DNA of 32,977 nt from JBBTCJ01 sp038043285 (GTDB taxonomy: Bacteria; Planctomycetota; Phycisphaerae; UBA1845), in the NCBI GenBank assembly GCA_038043285.1, contig JBBTCJ010000067.1:1-32977 (forward strand), in the 5' to 3' direction. Shown in pieces: positions 21,173-28,222 of the stretch. The notes beneath the pieces are model-generated. The model saw only the letters and a program-made list of their open reading frames with translations, had not been told where the DNA came from and did not search any database. The stretch's first letter is position 1, and each line of letters starts with the position of its first letter. The position numbers and the translations under genes are program-made.

Positions 21173-23509
21173 ATGATGCTGGGTCGATGGTTCTTCGGGA
21201 AGTCCAGGCAACGAGCCTCTCGCGGCTTGCGAGGGCGTCGCGCTTCGGGCTCGCCTTCACGGGTGCTGGCGCGAATCGTCTCCAGGCCGTCGGTGTTTGG
21301 GGCGACGCTGGTTGCGGGCTTCGTGGCCATGGCCCTGATGGGCGAGCGGCGCTTCGACTACACCGTCGGGCAGCGAATCGACCAGCCCATCTACGCCAAG
21401 GTGACGTTCTCAGTACCCGATCCGCAAAAGACGGAGGCGGAACGGACGGCCGCGCGGGCCAAGACACCAAGCTACTACATGCTCAATCCGCCGGCCCTGA
21501 CCTATGACCGGGTTCGCGCGGACCTGATGCGAATCTATCAGACGGCCGTGGACGCGAAGGACTTCGAGTCCTTCGGGGCGGCGCAGAGGGAACGGGGTTG
21601 GCCCATCGAACGGTCCGCTTACGATCGACTTCGTTCGCTGGTGGACCTCCCCAACGACGCCGGGCGGACCCAGTTTCAGCAGTGGGTGGATGAACTTCCG
21701 CTGGAGGAGCAGTACGTCGTCCGCAACCTGTCACGCGAGCCGCGCGATCCTTCGTGTCTCGTGGATTTCATCCACATTGAGATGCCCGGTCCGGATGGGC
21801 AGACGATCGTCAAGCAGGCCCCGCACTCCGAACTTGTCCCGCAGGGCAATGAGAAGGCGCTTCGCGGCGCCGCCGTTGACCTGGCGAGGCGTTTTCCGGC
21901 GTACGAGATCAAGTCCATCGTCGAGGCCGTGGTGTTGACCACGTTTCGCGAGCAACCGACGATCGTGTTCAACGCCCAGCGTACGGTGGAGGCGATGCGT
22001 GCGTCGGGGGCGGCCACGCCCGAGGCCATGGTGCAACTCGAGGGCGGCGAGCCGTTCATCAAACCCGGGACGATCGATTCGGACGAATATCGTCTATTGC
22101 TCGCCCATGAGGCGGCCTACGCGGGGTTTTTGTCGAAAGAAACGCCCGAGGCCCTCCAACTTCGGCGGGAGCGAGACCTGGTGCAGGGCGGACGCGTGGT
22201 GCTGGTCGCGTTGCTGGCGATCGCCCTGGCGGCGTATACGGGGATGTTTCACCCGGATGCTTTTCAATCGCGGCGGCGTACCTTGGTGTTCGCGTCGCTG
22301 ATGTTGGCCGCGGGCGCCGCGGTCCGACTGCTGGAGACGCGTTGGCCGCAATACCCCGGGCTGCACGTTCTTCCCTGCGTGTTCGCCGCCTCGGTGCTTG
22401 CGGTGGTCAGTCCTCGACGTTCCGCCATCGGCTCCGGGTGCATTCTGGTCACGCTGATCGCTGTGGTCATAGGAGCGAAATTGACGCACGGGCTGACCCT
22501 GTTCGCCTGCGTGGTGACCTGTGTGTACCAGCTCGACGAGATTCGATCGCGGACCAAGCTTCCACGGGTTGGTTTTGTAACCGCTGGGGCGGTGATGATC
22601 GTCGCCGCCGCGGGTACGCTGCTGGAAGCGCAACTCCCGAGGCAGGCGGCGGAACGCGCGGCGTTCGCCGGCGCCTGCGCGTTGATGTCCGCGTTTTGCG
22701 TGGCCGCGTTGCTCCCCTTCGTCGAACGAATATTCGGAACGGCGACCTCGTTGACGTTGCTGGAGTGGCGTGACCCGACGCGGCCGCTGTTGCAGCGCCT
22801 GGCGCAGGAAGCGCCGGGGACGTACACCCATAGCCTGGCGCTGGGGACGTTGGCGGAGGCGGCCTGCGCCCGGATCGGGGCGAACGGTCTGCTGGCTCAG
22901 GTGGGAGCGTTGTACCACGACGTGGGGAAGCTGCACCGTCCGGCCTATTTTACGGAGAACCAGGAGGGGCGCATCAGCCGACACGAAAATCTCGCCCCGA
23001 CGATGAGCCTGCTGATCATTCTTGGACACGTCCGCGACGGGCTGGAGCTGGCCCAGGAGTACAAGCTGCCGAAGATTCTCCACCAGTTTGTCGCCGAGCA
23101 CCACGGCACCACGGTGGTTCGATATTTTCACCGGATGGCCGCCGAGAAGCACGAAGTCGGCAACAAGGGCCGGCACGATCGAGAGGTACTGGAGTCGGAC
23201 TTCCGGTATCCCGGACCCAAACCACGATCGCGCGAAGCGGCCATCGTGATGATTTGCGACGGCGTGGAGGGGGCCGTGCGGGCGCTGGCCGATCCGACCG
23301 TCGGGCGCATCGAGAGCACCGTGCAGCACATCATTGCCGATCGGCTCGCCGACGGGCAGTTCGACGAGTGCGACATCACCCTGCGGGAGATTCACCAGGT
23401 CGAGGAATCCCTGGTCAAAACCCTGTGCGGTCTGTATCACGGTCGGGTGGCCTATCCGAAGCCCCGGTTGCGGGCGGAGCCTGCCGCGGCGCGGAGGATC
23501 AGCGTGTAG
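21173..23509 (+). CDS. pgpH: 7TM-HD phosphohydrolase, PgpH/YqfF family (c-di-AMP phosphodiesterase)
   Basis: The product is 778 aa: an N-terminal membrane segment (about residues 39-57), an extracytoplasmic domain (about 60-335), a block of about seven hydrophobic helices (about 340-530) and a cytoplasmic HD domain. The HD domain shows GTYTHSLALGTLAEAA, ALYHDVGKLHRPAYF (His-Asp at about residue 582), HENLAPTMSLLIILGHV, QFVAEHHGT and ICDGVEGAVRAL, the 7TMR-HD pattern. Listeria PgpH hydrolyses c-di-AMP; by homology this protein should act on a cyclic dinucleotide, but whether this organism makes c-di-AMP cannot be seen. An ATG directly after the first ATG gives an equivalent start. A perfect 7-bp inverted repeat overlaps the stop codon. 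Confidence 0.92.
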   Translation: MMLGRWFFGKSRQRASRGLRGRRASGSPSRVLARIVSRPSVFGATLVAGFVAMALMGERRFDYTVGQRIDQPIYAKVTFSVPDPQKTEAERTAARAKTPSYYMLNPPALTYDRVRADLMRIYQTAVDAKDFESFGAAQRERGWPIERSAYDRLRSLVDLPNDAGRTQFQQWVDELPLEEQYVVRNLSREPRDPSCLVDFIHIEMPGPDGQTIVKQAPHSELVPQGNEKALRGAAVDLARRFPAYEIKSIVEAVVLTTFREQPTIVFNAQRTVEAMRASGAATPEAMVQLEGGEPFIKPGTIDSDEYRLLLAHEAAYAGFLSKETPEALQLRRERDLVQGGRVVLVALLAIALAAYTGMFHPDAFQSRRRTLVFASLMLAAGAAVRLLETRWPQYPGLHVLPCVFAASVLAVVSPRRSAIGSGCILVTLIAVVIGAKLTHGLTLFACVVTCVYQLDEIRSRTKLPRVGFVTAGAVMIVAAAGTLLEAQLPRQAAERAAFAGACALMSAFCVAALLPFVERIFGTATSLTLLEWRDPTRPLLQRLAQEAPGTYTHSLALGTLAEAACARIGANGLLAQVGALYHDVGKLHRPAYFTENQEGRISRHENLAPTMSLLIILGHVRDGLELAQEYKLPKILHQFVAEHHGTTVVRYFHRMAAEKHEVGNKGRHDREVLESDFRYPGPKPRSREAAIVMICDGVEGAVRALADPTVGRIESTVQHIIADRLADGQFDECDITLREIHQVEESLVKTLCGLYHGRVAYPKPRLRAEPAAARRISV

Positions 23510-23525
23510 CGGCGCATTGCGCCGC
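23509..23525. other. Short inverted repeat at the pgpH stop / ybeY leader
   Basis: GCGGCGC-ATT-GCGCCGC forms a perfect 7-bp stem that begins at the last base of the pgpH stop codon and ends 13 bp before the ybeY ATG. No T-run follows. It could modulate coupling of the two genes; this is inference. Confidence 0.4.
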
Positions 23526-23538
23526 GTACGTCCGCACG

Positions 23539-24059
23539 ATGGACCACCCGGTGTCCTTTCAGATCGTCATCGCCTCCCAGGCGGATGGAATCCGGGTGCG
23601 CCGAAAGCAGCTCCTGGAGGCCGTCGCGGCCGTGCTTCGCCGCCATCGACGACGACGGGCCTCGGTGGGCATCAGCCTGGTCGACGATCGCACGATGGCG
23701 AGATTGAACTGGAACTGCCTGGGTCATCGCGGGTCGACGGACGTACTGACCTTCGATTATCGCGATAAGGGTGAAACCGGCATCGACGGAGAGATCGTCG
23801 CCTCGGTGGATACCGCCCGGCGGGAGGCGCTGGCTCGAGGGNNNNNNNNNNAGGGCACGGCCTCTCGGCGGAGTTGACGCTGTACGTGGTCCACGGAATG
23901 CTGCACCTGCTGGGTTATGACGACGCGTCGGCGCCGGCCGCGGCGCGCATGCACCGGATGGAGGACTCGATTCTGAAGGCCGTCGGCGTGGGACCGGTGT
24001 ACGCCCGCGGCGCGAAGGCGTCGCCGCGGAGGACGCGGAAGGAGTGCGCGGGTGGGTAG
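23539..24059 (+). CDS. ybeY: Endoribonuclease YbeY (rRNA maturation), interrupted by a scaffold gap
   Basis: The ATG at 23539 opens a frame with ISLVDDRTMARLNWNCLGHRGSTDVLTFDY, the YbeY core, then GEIVASVDTARREALARG before 10 Ns. The frame resumes after the gap with GHGLSAELTLYVVHGMLHLLGYDD. Bases before the gap end in AGGG and those after begin with AGGG. Removing the Ns and the duplicated AGGG gives ARGHGLSAEL in one frame and a 168-aa protein, normal for YbeY. YbeY is a zinc-dependent RNase of 16S rRNA 3'-end processing and ribosome quality control. The zinc motif normally reads HGxLHLxGYDH; here the last His is Asp (GYDD), a variant that may be normal for this lineage. The gene overlaps the next one by 8 bp. 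Confidence 0.9.
23842..23851. other. Assembly gap (10 N) inside ybeY
   Basis: The run of Ns is a placeholder. The flanks overlap by AGGG, and collapsing Ns plus overlap (14 nt) restores the reading frame and the expected protein sequence. The true gap size is therefore probably negative, not 10 bp. Confidence 0.85.
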
Positions 24060-25335
24060 TAGTGTCGCATGGATGGCACTGGCTTCGCTGGCGGCGTTGA
24101 CGCTGTATTCGACGCTGAGCCTGGCGCTGCGCTCGCCGTCGCGGGCGAAGATCGCCGAGGCGTTTGAGCGGATCGGGCGGGCCGACCGGTTCAACCGCTT
24201 CGCGACCCTGGAATCGCACTTCCTCCTGGCGACCGCGATCGTGCGATCCGGTGCGGTTCTCCTGTTGCTGATCGCGGTGCTGTATGCGGGAGAGGCGCGG
24301 GCCGACGAGGTTACGTTGGGGCACACGGCGGCCACCTGCGCCGTCGCCTGGGTGGCGTTGTTGATCTTCGGCGTGGGCATTCCCCACGCCTGGGAGAAGT
24401 ACGCGGGCGATTGGCTGATCGTCCGTTGCTGGGTGGTGCTGGAAGTGACCCGGTGGGTGTGCCGGCCGCTGATCGTAGTCATGGAAGTGTTCGATCCCCT
24501 GGTGCGGCGGCTCGCCGGCGTCCCCGCGCCGGACGCGCAAAGCGTCGCTGACGAGATGGAACAGGAAATTCTCACCGTGGTCAGCGAAGGCGAGCTGCAC
24601 GGGGCCGTCGACGAGGAAGAAAAGGAGATGATCGAGTCGGTCATCGAGCTGGGCGACATGCGCGTCTCGGAGATCATGACGCCGCGCACGGAGATCGTCG
24701 CCTTGCCCGCGGACGCCGATTTTCAGACCGTTCTGACGACCATCCGCGACGAGGGGCACTCGCGGATCCCAGTCTTCGAAGAAAACGTCGACACCGTTCT
24801 CGGCGTGCTTTACGCCAAGGATCTGCTGGGGCGCGACGCGGCCACGCCGCTGGACCTCCGCACCGTGCTGCGTAAACCGCTCTTCGTGCCCGAATCGAAG
24901 AGGGTTCCCGATCTTCTGGCCGAATTGAAGCGTCAGAAGGTGCACATCGCCATCGTCCTGGACGAGTACGGCGGGACCGCCGGCCTGGTGACCCTCGAGG
25001 ACATCATTGAGGAATTGGTCGGCGATTTGGCCGACGAATACGAAACCCCTGAGCCGGCGGAGTACAAGAAAGTCGACGACCACACCTACGAGATCGACGC
25101 TCGGATGCGGATCGACGACCTCGGCGATCAACTGGACATTGAGCTGCCCGACAACGAGGACTACGAAACCCTCGGCGGATTCGTCTTCAGCACCCTCGGA
25201 AAGATCCCCAAGGTCGGCGAGACCTGCCGCCACGGAAACGTGGCCATCAAGGTCATCGGCGCCGAACCGCGACGCGTCACTCGGCTGCTGTTGAAAATCA
25301 CGCCCGGCGCGAACCGATCGGATGGGGAGGGGTGA
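24052..25335 (+). CDS. CorC/HlyC-type CBS-domain membrane protein (CNNM/TlyC family)
   Basis: The product is 427 aa from a GTG at 24052 inside the end of ybeY (8-bp overlap, suggesting translational coupling). Residues 5-150 hold about four hydrophobic segments, a divergent form of the DUF21/CNNM membrane domain. DEEEKEMIESVIELGDMRVSEIMTPRTEI (about 185-215) opens a pair of CBS domains, the second ending in IVLDEYGGTAGLVTLEDIIEELVGD. The C-terminal 80 residues are the CorC_HlyC domain (YEIDARMRIDDLGDQL...YETLGGFVFSTLGKIPKVGE). Relatives are linked to Mg2+/Co2+ efflux or homeostasis; the old haemolysin label is historical. The position after ybeY matches ybeX of E. coli, although that protein lacks the membrane part. 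Confidence 0.9.
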   Translation: MGSSVAWMALASLAALTLYSTLSLALRSPSRAKIAEAFERIGRADRFNRFATLESHFLLATAIVRSGAVLLLLIAVLYAGEARADEVTLGHTAATCAVAWVALLIFGVGIPHAWEKYAGDWLIVRCWVVLEVTRWVCRPLIVVMEVFDPLVRRLAGVPAPDAQSVADEMEQEILTVVSEGELHGAVDEEEKEMIESVIELGDMRVSEIMTPRTEIVALPADADFQTVLTTIRDEGHSRIPVFEENVDTVLGVLYAKDLLGRDAATPLDLRTVLRKPLFVPESKRVPDLLAELKRQKVHIAIVLDEYGGTAGLVTLEDIIEELVGDLADEYETPEPAEYKKVDDHTYEIDARMRIDDLGDQLDIELPDNEDYETLGGFVFSTLGKIPKVGETCRHGNVAIKVIGAEPRRVTRLLLKITPGANRSDGEG

Positions 25336-25384
25336 TCTCGCCCCGCGCTCGCCATCGCTTCACGACGGATGGGCCACCCGGCCT

Positions 25385-25578
25385 ATTAAGCATCACCGTA
25401 AGATGGCTTCGTTTCGCGTTTTTTCTTGCAGGCGGCACCCTGTGTCCCACGTTCAAGGCGAGGGCGGTAAGCAGCCGTACCTAACAGTATCCTAACGCGA
25501 GGAAGGACGGAGTCAAGGGGGGGCTTCTTGGGGGCGGCTTCTATCCGGATGGTCATGGCAGGTGCGAGCACCTACCGG
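25385..25578. repeat. Dispersed intergenic repeat, copy 2
   Basis: This aligns with 2802-2991 in the same orientation. Shared blocks include AAGCATC, AGATGGCTTCGTTT, GGCGGCACCCTGTGTC, ACGTTCAAGGCGAGGGCGG, TATCCTAAC and GGAAGGACGGAGTCAAGGG. The end carries a hairpin AGGTGC-GA-GCACCT (25560-25573), conserved in position in copy 1. GGCCACCCGGCC precedes it. Confidence 0.8.
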
Positions 25579-25642
25579 GCTGGGACGGAAGCCGGGCGAT
25601 TGTCATCTATCGAATTGAACCGGCCACTTTATGGCGCTACCG

Positions 25643-25695
25643 TTTTTCGCCCCAACGCCCCTCCAACCCGTGCCAGAGGGGCTTGGGGCGGAAAA
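25643..25695. repeat. Long imperfect inverted repeat
   Basis: TTTTTCGCCCCAACGCCCCT (25643-25662) pairs with AGAGGGGCTTGGGGCGGAAAA-type sequence (25675-25695) around a short loop, with one or two bulges. T-runs and A-runs lie at the two ends of the stem, so it could terminate transcription in either direction. It may also be a small mobile or REP-like element. Confidence 0.5.
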
Positions 25696-25814
25696 CGCAC
25701 CTCCGGTTGAACCCCTTGCGCTGGTACACTCCAAGTGATAACTCGTGGCCGGTTTTGCGTGATAACTGACAGGCGATGAACTGGTGATGCGATCCGCCCA
25801 CGATCATCGCCTCC

Positions 25815-25835
25815 CCCACCTCCAAAGGAGGTGGG
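25815..25835. repeat. Short palindromic element (REP-like)
   Basis: CCCACCTCC-AAA-GGAGGTGGG is a perfect 9-bp stem followed by GCCACCCGGCC. It is the counterpart of 2764-2782. The methyltransferase shard starts directly after its tail. Confidence 0.65.
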
Positions 25836-25842
25836 CCACCCG

Positions 25843-25972
25843 GCCTGGATCGAGTACATGCGCCCGCGCTGCGTNNNNNNNNNNCGTCGAACTCGCCCGC
25901 GTGCTCAAGAAAACCGGCAGCTTTTACTACCACTGCGACTGGCACGTAACGAAGCCGCCCAGTCCTTTGTGA
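25843..25972 (+). pseudogene. Shard of a site-specific DNA methyltransferase
   Basis: Before the 10-N gap the frame reads WIEYMRPRC; after it, VELARVLKKTGSFYYHCDWH. This is the conserved segment of N4/N6 (beta-type) DNA methyltransferases following the DPPY motif (pattern MRPRxxELxRVLKxTGSxYxHCD). Flanks of the gap share CGT, and merging them reads RPRCVELARVLKKTG with no break. Only about 40 residues survive: a palindrome precedes the fragment and, after CDWHV, the homology stops where the restriction-enzyme gene ends on the other strand. It is a relic unrelated to the D12-class methyltransferase at 27078. Confidence 0.75.
25875..25884. other. Assembly gap (10 N) inside the methyltransferase shard
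   Basis: Placeholder Ns. The sequence ends in GCGT before the gap and resumes with CGTCGAACTC. Collapsing the shared CGT gives the continuous family motif, so the real gap is probably zero or negative. Confidence 0.75.
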
Positions 25973-26783
25973 TCGATGGAATGCGATCCAACACTTCCGT
26001 CCCGAACAAGACCTCATCGACGTAGCCCATGTTCAGCATGTCGATGATCCGGCACAGATAGGAGCGTCCGCAGTCCCACCAGGTGTAGTAGGCGTCAACC
26101 ATCAAGTAGTGCTTGCACTCGACGCGCTCGGCCGTCCGCAGTTCTTCAAGTTCCATCCCGTCGAGGAGCGTTTCGTACACGCCGTCCGCGACGCGGCTCC
26201 CGAACGTCGTTGTGTGGTAGTATTCCTTAATCTCCCAAACCGCGATGGGATTCACAGCAGCTGGGAAAGCGCCGTCTACGCGGCGGGCAAGGGTCCGGAG
26301 TGGCATTCCGCCCTGCGTGAAGGTCGTGAGTTTGCGCGGATCGTAGTCAAACTGCACTCCGCCGCAGTTGTCGTCAATCAGCCAGTTCACGATGTTTGTC
26401 AAATATGCTGGCTTCTTTTTCTTGCCCTTCTGCTTGTTCATCGTGACCGGGAGCTTGGGCTTGGTAGTTTTCTGCACGCGAGCAAAGGCTTCTGCGGCCT
26501 GCTTCGCGTCCATTAGCCGTGGCTCAACGAACGTATTCAGCACGTCCGCCCGATATGCGAAGTACGCGGTTAACGCCTCCCCCAGCGTTGTCGGCTTGCC
26601 GTTGGGATCAACGACATGCCCCGTGCCGAGGCCGATTTGACCAAGAGCTTTGACGATGGTCGGGAGGTCATGCACCTTGATCTGCTTGGTGTTCCTGTTC
26701 GTGTACCCCGAGTGCTGGCTGATGGAGCGGACGTTGGCCCAGAAGTGCTTGGGCTGGTTGAGGAACCGGGGATCGGGCTTCAA
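25905..26783 (-). CDS. Putative type II restriction endonuclease (PD-(D/E)XK type)
   Basis: The product is 292 aa from a TTG at 26781-26783 that overlaps the stop of the controller gene (TTGA), so translation is probably coupled. The key segment is VDGAFPAAVNPIAVWEIKEYYHTT: D170, then E184-I-K186, fits the PD-(D/E)XK nuclease pattern. FGSRVADGVYETLLDG follows. Context is decisive: a controller gene upstream and a divergent adenine methyltransferase form a complete R-M layout. The target site cannot be read from sequence. Homology probably ends near residue 275 (RIPSITKDW); the last 17 or so residues are antisense to the methyltransferase shard and look like a non-native tail, so the natural C-terminus may be lost. 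Whether it is active is unknown. Confidence 0.7.
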   Translation of the reverse strand: MKPDPRFLNQPKHFWANVRSISQHSGYTNRNTKQIKVHDLPTIVKALGQIGLGTGHVVDPNGKPTTLGEALTAYFAYRADVLNTFVEPRLMDAKQAAEAFARVQKTTKPKLPVTMNKQKGKKKKPAYLTNIVNWLIDDNCGGVQFDYDPRKLTTFTQGGMPLRTLARRVDGAFPAAVNPIAVWEIKEYYHTTTFGSRVADGVYETLLDGMELEELRTAERVECKHYLMVDAYYTWWDCGRSYLCRIIDMLNMGYVDEVLFGTEVLDRIPSITKDWAASLRASRSGSKSCRFS

Positions 26784-27022
26784 CGGGATTGTCCCTCAAG
26801 TTGGCGGACAAACTCTGCGAGGGAGACACCCAGGATCGTGCAAAGCTGCCGCAGTTCCAGCACATCCAATCGACGTTCGCCGGATTCGTACTTGCTGACA
26901 AACGACTGCGGCTCACCCAGCTTCCGCGCCAGGTCAGCTTGGCGCAGGCCAGCGTCAAGGCGCATCTGTCGGAGGATCGACAGAAAACGCTTCTTCTCGG
27001 CCAGGTTGGCCTGGGTCGCCAC
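26780..27022 (-). CDS. XRE-family controller protein of the R-M system
   Basis: The product is 80 aa from a GTG at 27020-27022. It is a single HTH_3 domain: LRQMRLDAGLRQADLARKLGEPQSF (helices 1-3) and VSKYESGERRLDVLELRQLC, the typical Cro/C1 and C-protein pattern. Length and position match controller (C) proteins, which bind as dimers upstream of their own gene, first activating then repressing C-R transcription so that methylation precedes restriction. That behaviour is inferred from the family. Its stop overlaps the start of the restriction gene by 4 bp. The 55-bp space to the methyltransferase gene must hold operators for both directions. No canonical GACT/AGTC C-box is evident. Confidence 0.85.
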   Translation of the reverse strand: MATQANLAEKKRFLSILRQMRLDAGLRQADLARKLGEPQSFVSKYESGERRLDVLELRQLCTILGVSLAEFVRQLEGQSR

Positions 27023-27028
27023 GCCAAA

Positions 27029-27070
27029 ACCTTAAGCCCATTTGACGCGAATCCCAAAATCGGATACGCT
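27029..27070. promoter_or_regulatory. Face-to-face candidate promoters of the R-M system
   Basis: Plus strand: TTGACG (27042-27047), 17 bp, TACGCT (27065-27070), seven bases before the methyltransferase ATG at 27078. Minus strand: TTGGGA (27052-27057), 17 bp, TAAGGT (27029-27034), six bases before the controller GTG at 27022. The two overlap, and both would give leaderless or nearly leaderless transcripts. By-eye matches. Confidence 0.35.
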
Positions 27071-27077
27071 TCCGGGC

Positions 27078-28001
27078 ATGACGCGACTTGCTCCCAAGCC
27101 ACGGAAGGCAGACGATTTCACCATGCAGACGCTGCTGTTTGGTGAAGGCCGACGCGCAGAGGTTGCCCCGTTCACCAAGGGCCTCCTCAAGTGGATCGGC
27201 AACAAGCAGCGGATGGCACACGAGATCGTTTCCTACTTCCCGATCGACTTCGGCACCTATTTCGAGCCGTTCTTGGGCAGCGGGGCCGTGCTGGCTACGC
27301 TGCAGCCGCGCCGGGCGCTGGGCTCGGACACGTTCGCGCCCGTCATGGAAATCTGGCGAACACTCCATGACGACCCGGCGAAGCTCAAGAAGTGGTACGC
27401 CGACCGCTTCAAGCGGTTGATGGGCGGGGACAAGGTCACTGAGTACGAGCGGATCAAGGCGGCGTACAACCGCAAGCCCAACGGGGCCGATCTGTTGTTC
27501 CTGTGCCGGTCGTGCTACGCGGGCGTGGTGCGGTTCCGGCAGGCCGACAGATACATGTCTACGCCCTGCGGACCACACAAGCCCATCCCGCCCGAGTCCT
27601 TCGCTTCGCGGGTAGACGAGTGGTACCGCCGGACCAAAGGCGCGAAGTTCGAGCGTCTTGACTACCGCGAGTCGATGAGCCGGGCCGTTGAGGGCGATTT
27701 GGTATACTGCGATCCGCCGTACACCCACAGCCAAGCTATCCTTTACGGCGCGCAGCGGTTCCGCCTTTACCAGTTGTTCGGCGTCATCGCCGACTGCAAG
27801 GCCCACGGCGTATACGTCGCCCTGAGCATAGATGGCACGAAGCGTTCCGGCGACCATGTGTGCGACCTGCCCATCCCCGACGGCCTGTTCGAACGGGAAG
27901 TCTTGGTCAACTGCGGGCGCTCGATGCTGCGCCGCTTGCAGATGGGCGGCCAGACCCTTGAGGGCGAGGTCGTGGCGGATAGGTTGTTGCTCACCTTTTG
28001 A
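27078..28001 (+). CDS. DNA adenine methyltransferase, D12 class (Dam/M.EcoRV-like)
   Basis: The ATG at 27078 gives 307 aa; the longer frame from a TTG at 27042 would run through the promoter region. Motifs of the alpha-class N6-adenine methyltransferases are present in order: LLKWIGNKQRM (motif X, about residue 37), YFEPFLGSGAVL (motif I, SAM binding, about 60) and GDLVYCDPPYTHS (motif IV catalytic DPPY, about 212). It should methylate adenine in the site cut by the neighbouring endonuclease and so protect the host DNA. The specific site is unknown. It diverges from the controller-restriction pair with 55 bp between starts, the usual C-regulated R-M layout. Unlike the shard at 25843 it appears complete. 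Confidence 0.9.
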   Translation: MTRLAPKPRKADDFTMQTLLFGEGRRAEVAPFTKGLLKWIGNKQRMAHEIVSYFPIDFGTYFEPFLGSGAVLATLQPRRALGSDTFAPVMEIWRTLHDDPAKLKKWYADRFKRLMGGDKVTEYERIKAAYNRKPNGADLLFLCRSCYAGVVRFRQADRYMSTPCGPHKPIPPESFASRVDEWYRRTKGAKFERLDYRESMSRAVEGDLVYCDPPYTHSQAILYGAQRFRLYQLFGVIADCKAHGVYVALSIDGTKRSGDHVCDLPIPDGLFEREVLVNCGRSMLRRLQMGGQTLEGEVVADRLLLTF

Positions 28002-28054
28002 TTCCACGTGATGGAGCGCACCTTGCCATCGATCAAAACACCAGACCAGCCAGA

Positions 28055-28166
28055 GGGGGACATTCTACTTTTTTGGGGATGTTCCGCGGACCCGAGCCCC
28101 AAACGGACGGCGATGTGGCCTGTCCACTCACCTCGGCCCACCGTTATTGGGGACATTCTACTTTTC
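28055..28166 (+). repeat. Two direct copies of GGGGACATTCTACTTTT
   Basis: Copies lie at 28055-28073 and 28149-28166, 94 bp apart, in the 220-bp gap between the methyltransferase and the next gene. A third copy accompanies the RAYT remnant at 14344. The motif is probably part of the end of a REP-associated transposon family, so this interval is likely a scar of such an element; no transposase sequence remains here. Confidence 0.65.
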
Positions 28167-28222
28167 CTCACAGCAGAAACATTCACCGCAAGTCATCCAG
28201 TCAAAGTTACGCGTGCAGGCGT

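Larger units (their letters stand above)
25336..25842. other. Gene-free repeat-rich stretch
   Basis: No credible gene is seen. It contains copy 2 of the dispersed repeat, a long imperfect hairpin at 25643-25695, two copies of GTGATAACT 24 bp apart (25735, 25759) and a REP-like palindrome at 25815-25835. It separates the housekeeping block from the restriction-modification island. Confidence 0.6.

Noticed and set aside
25735..25767. Two GTGATAACT direct repeats 24 bp apart as operator sites
   Set aside because: There is no adjacent gene in the right orientation to regulate, and two copies of a 9-mer are weak evidence.
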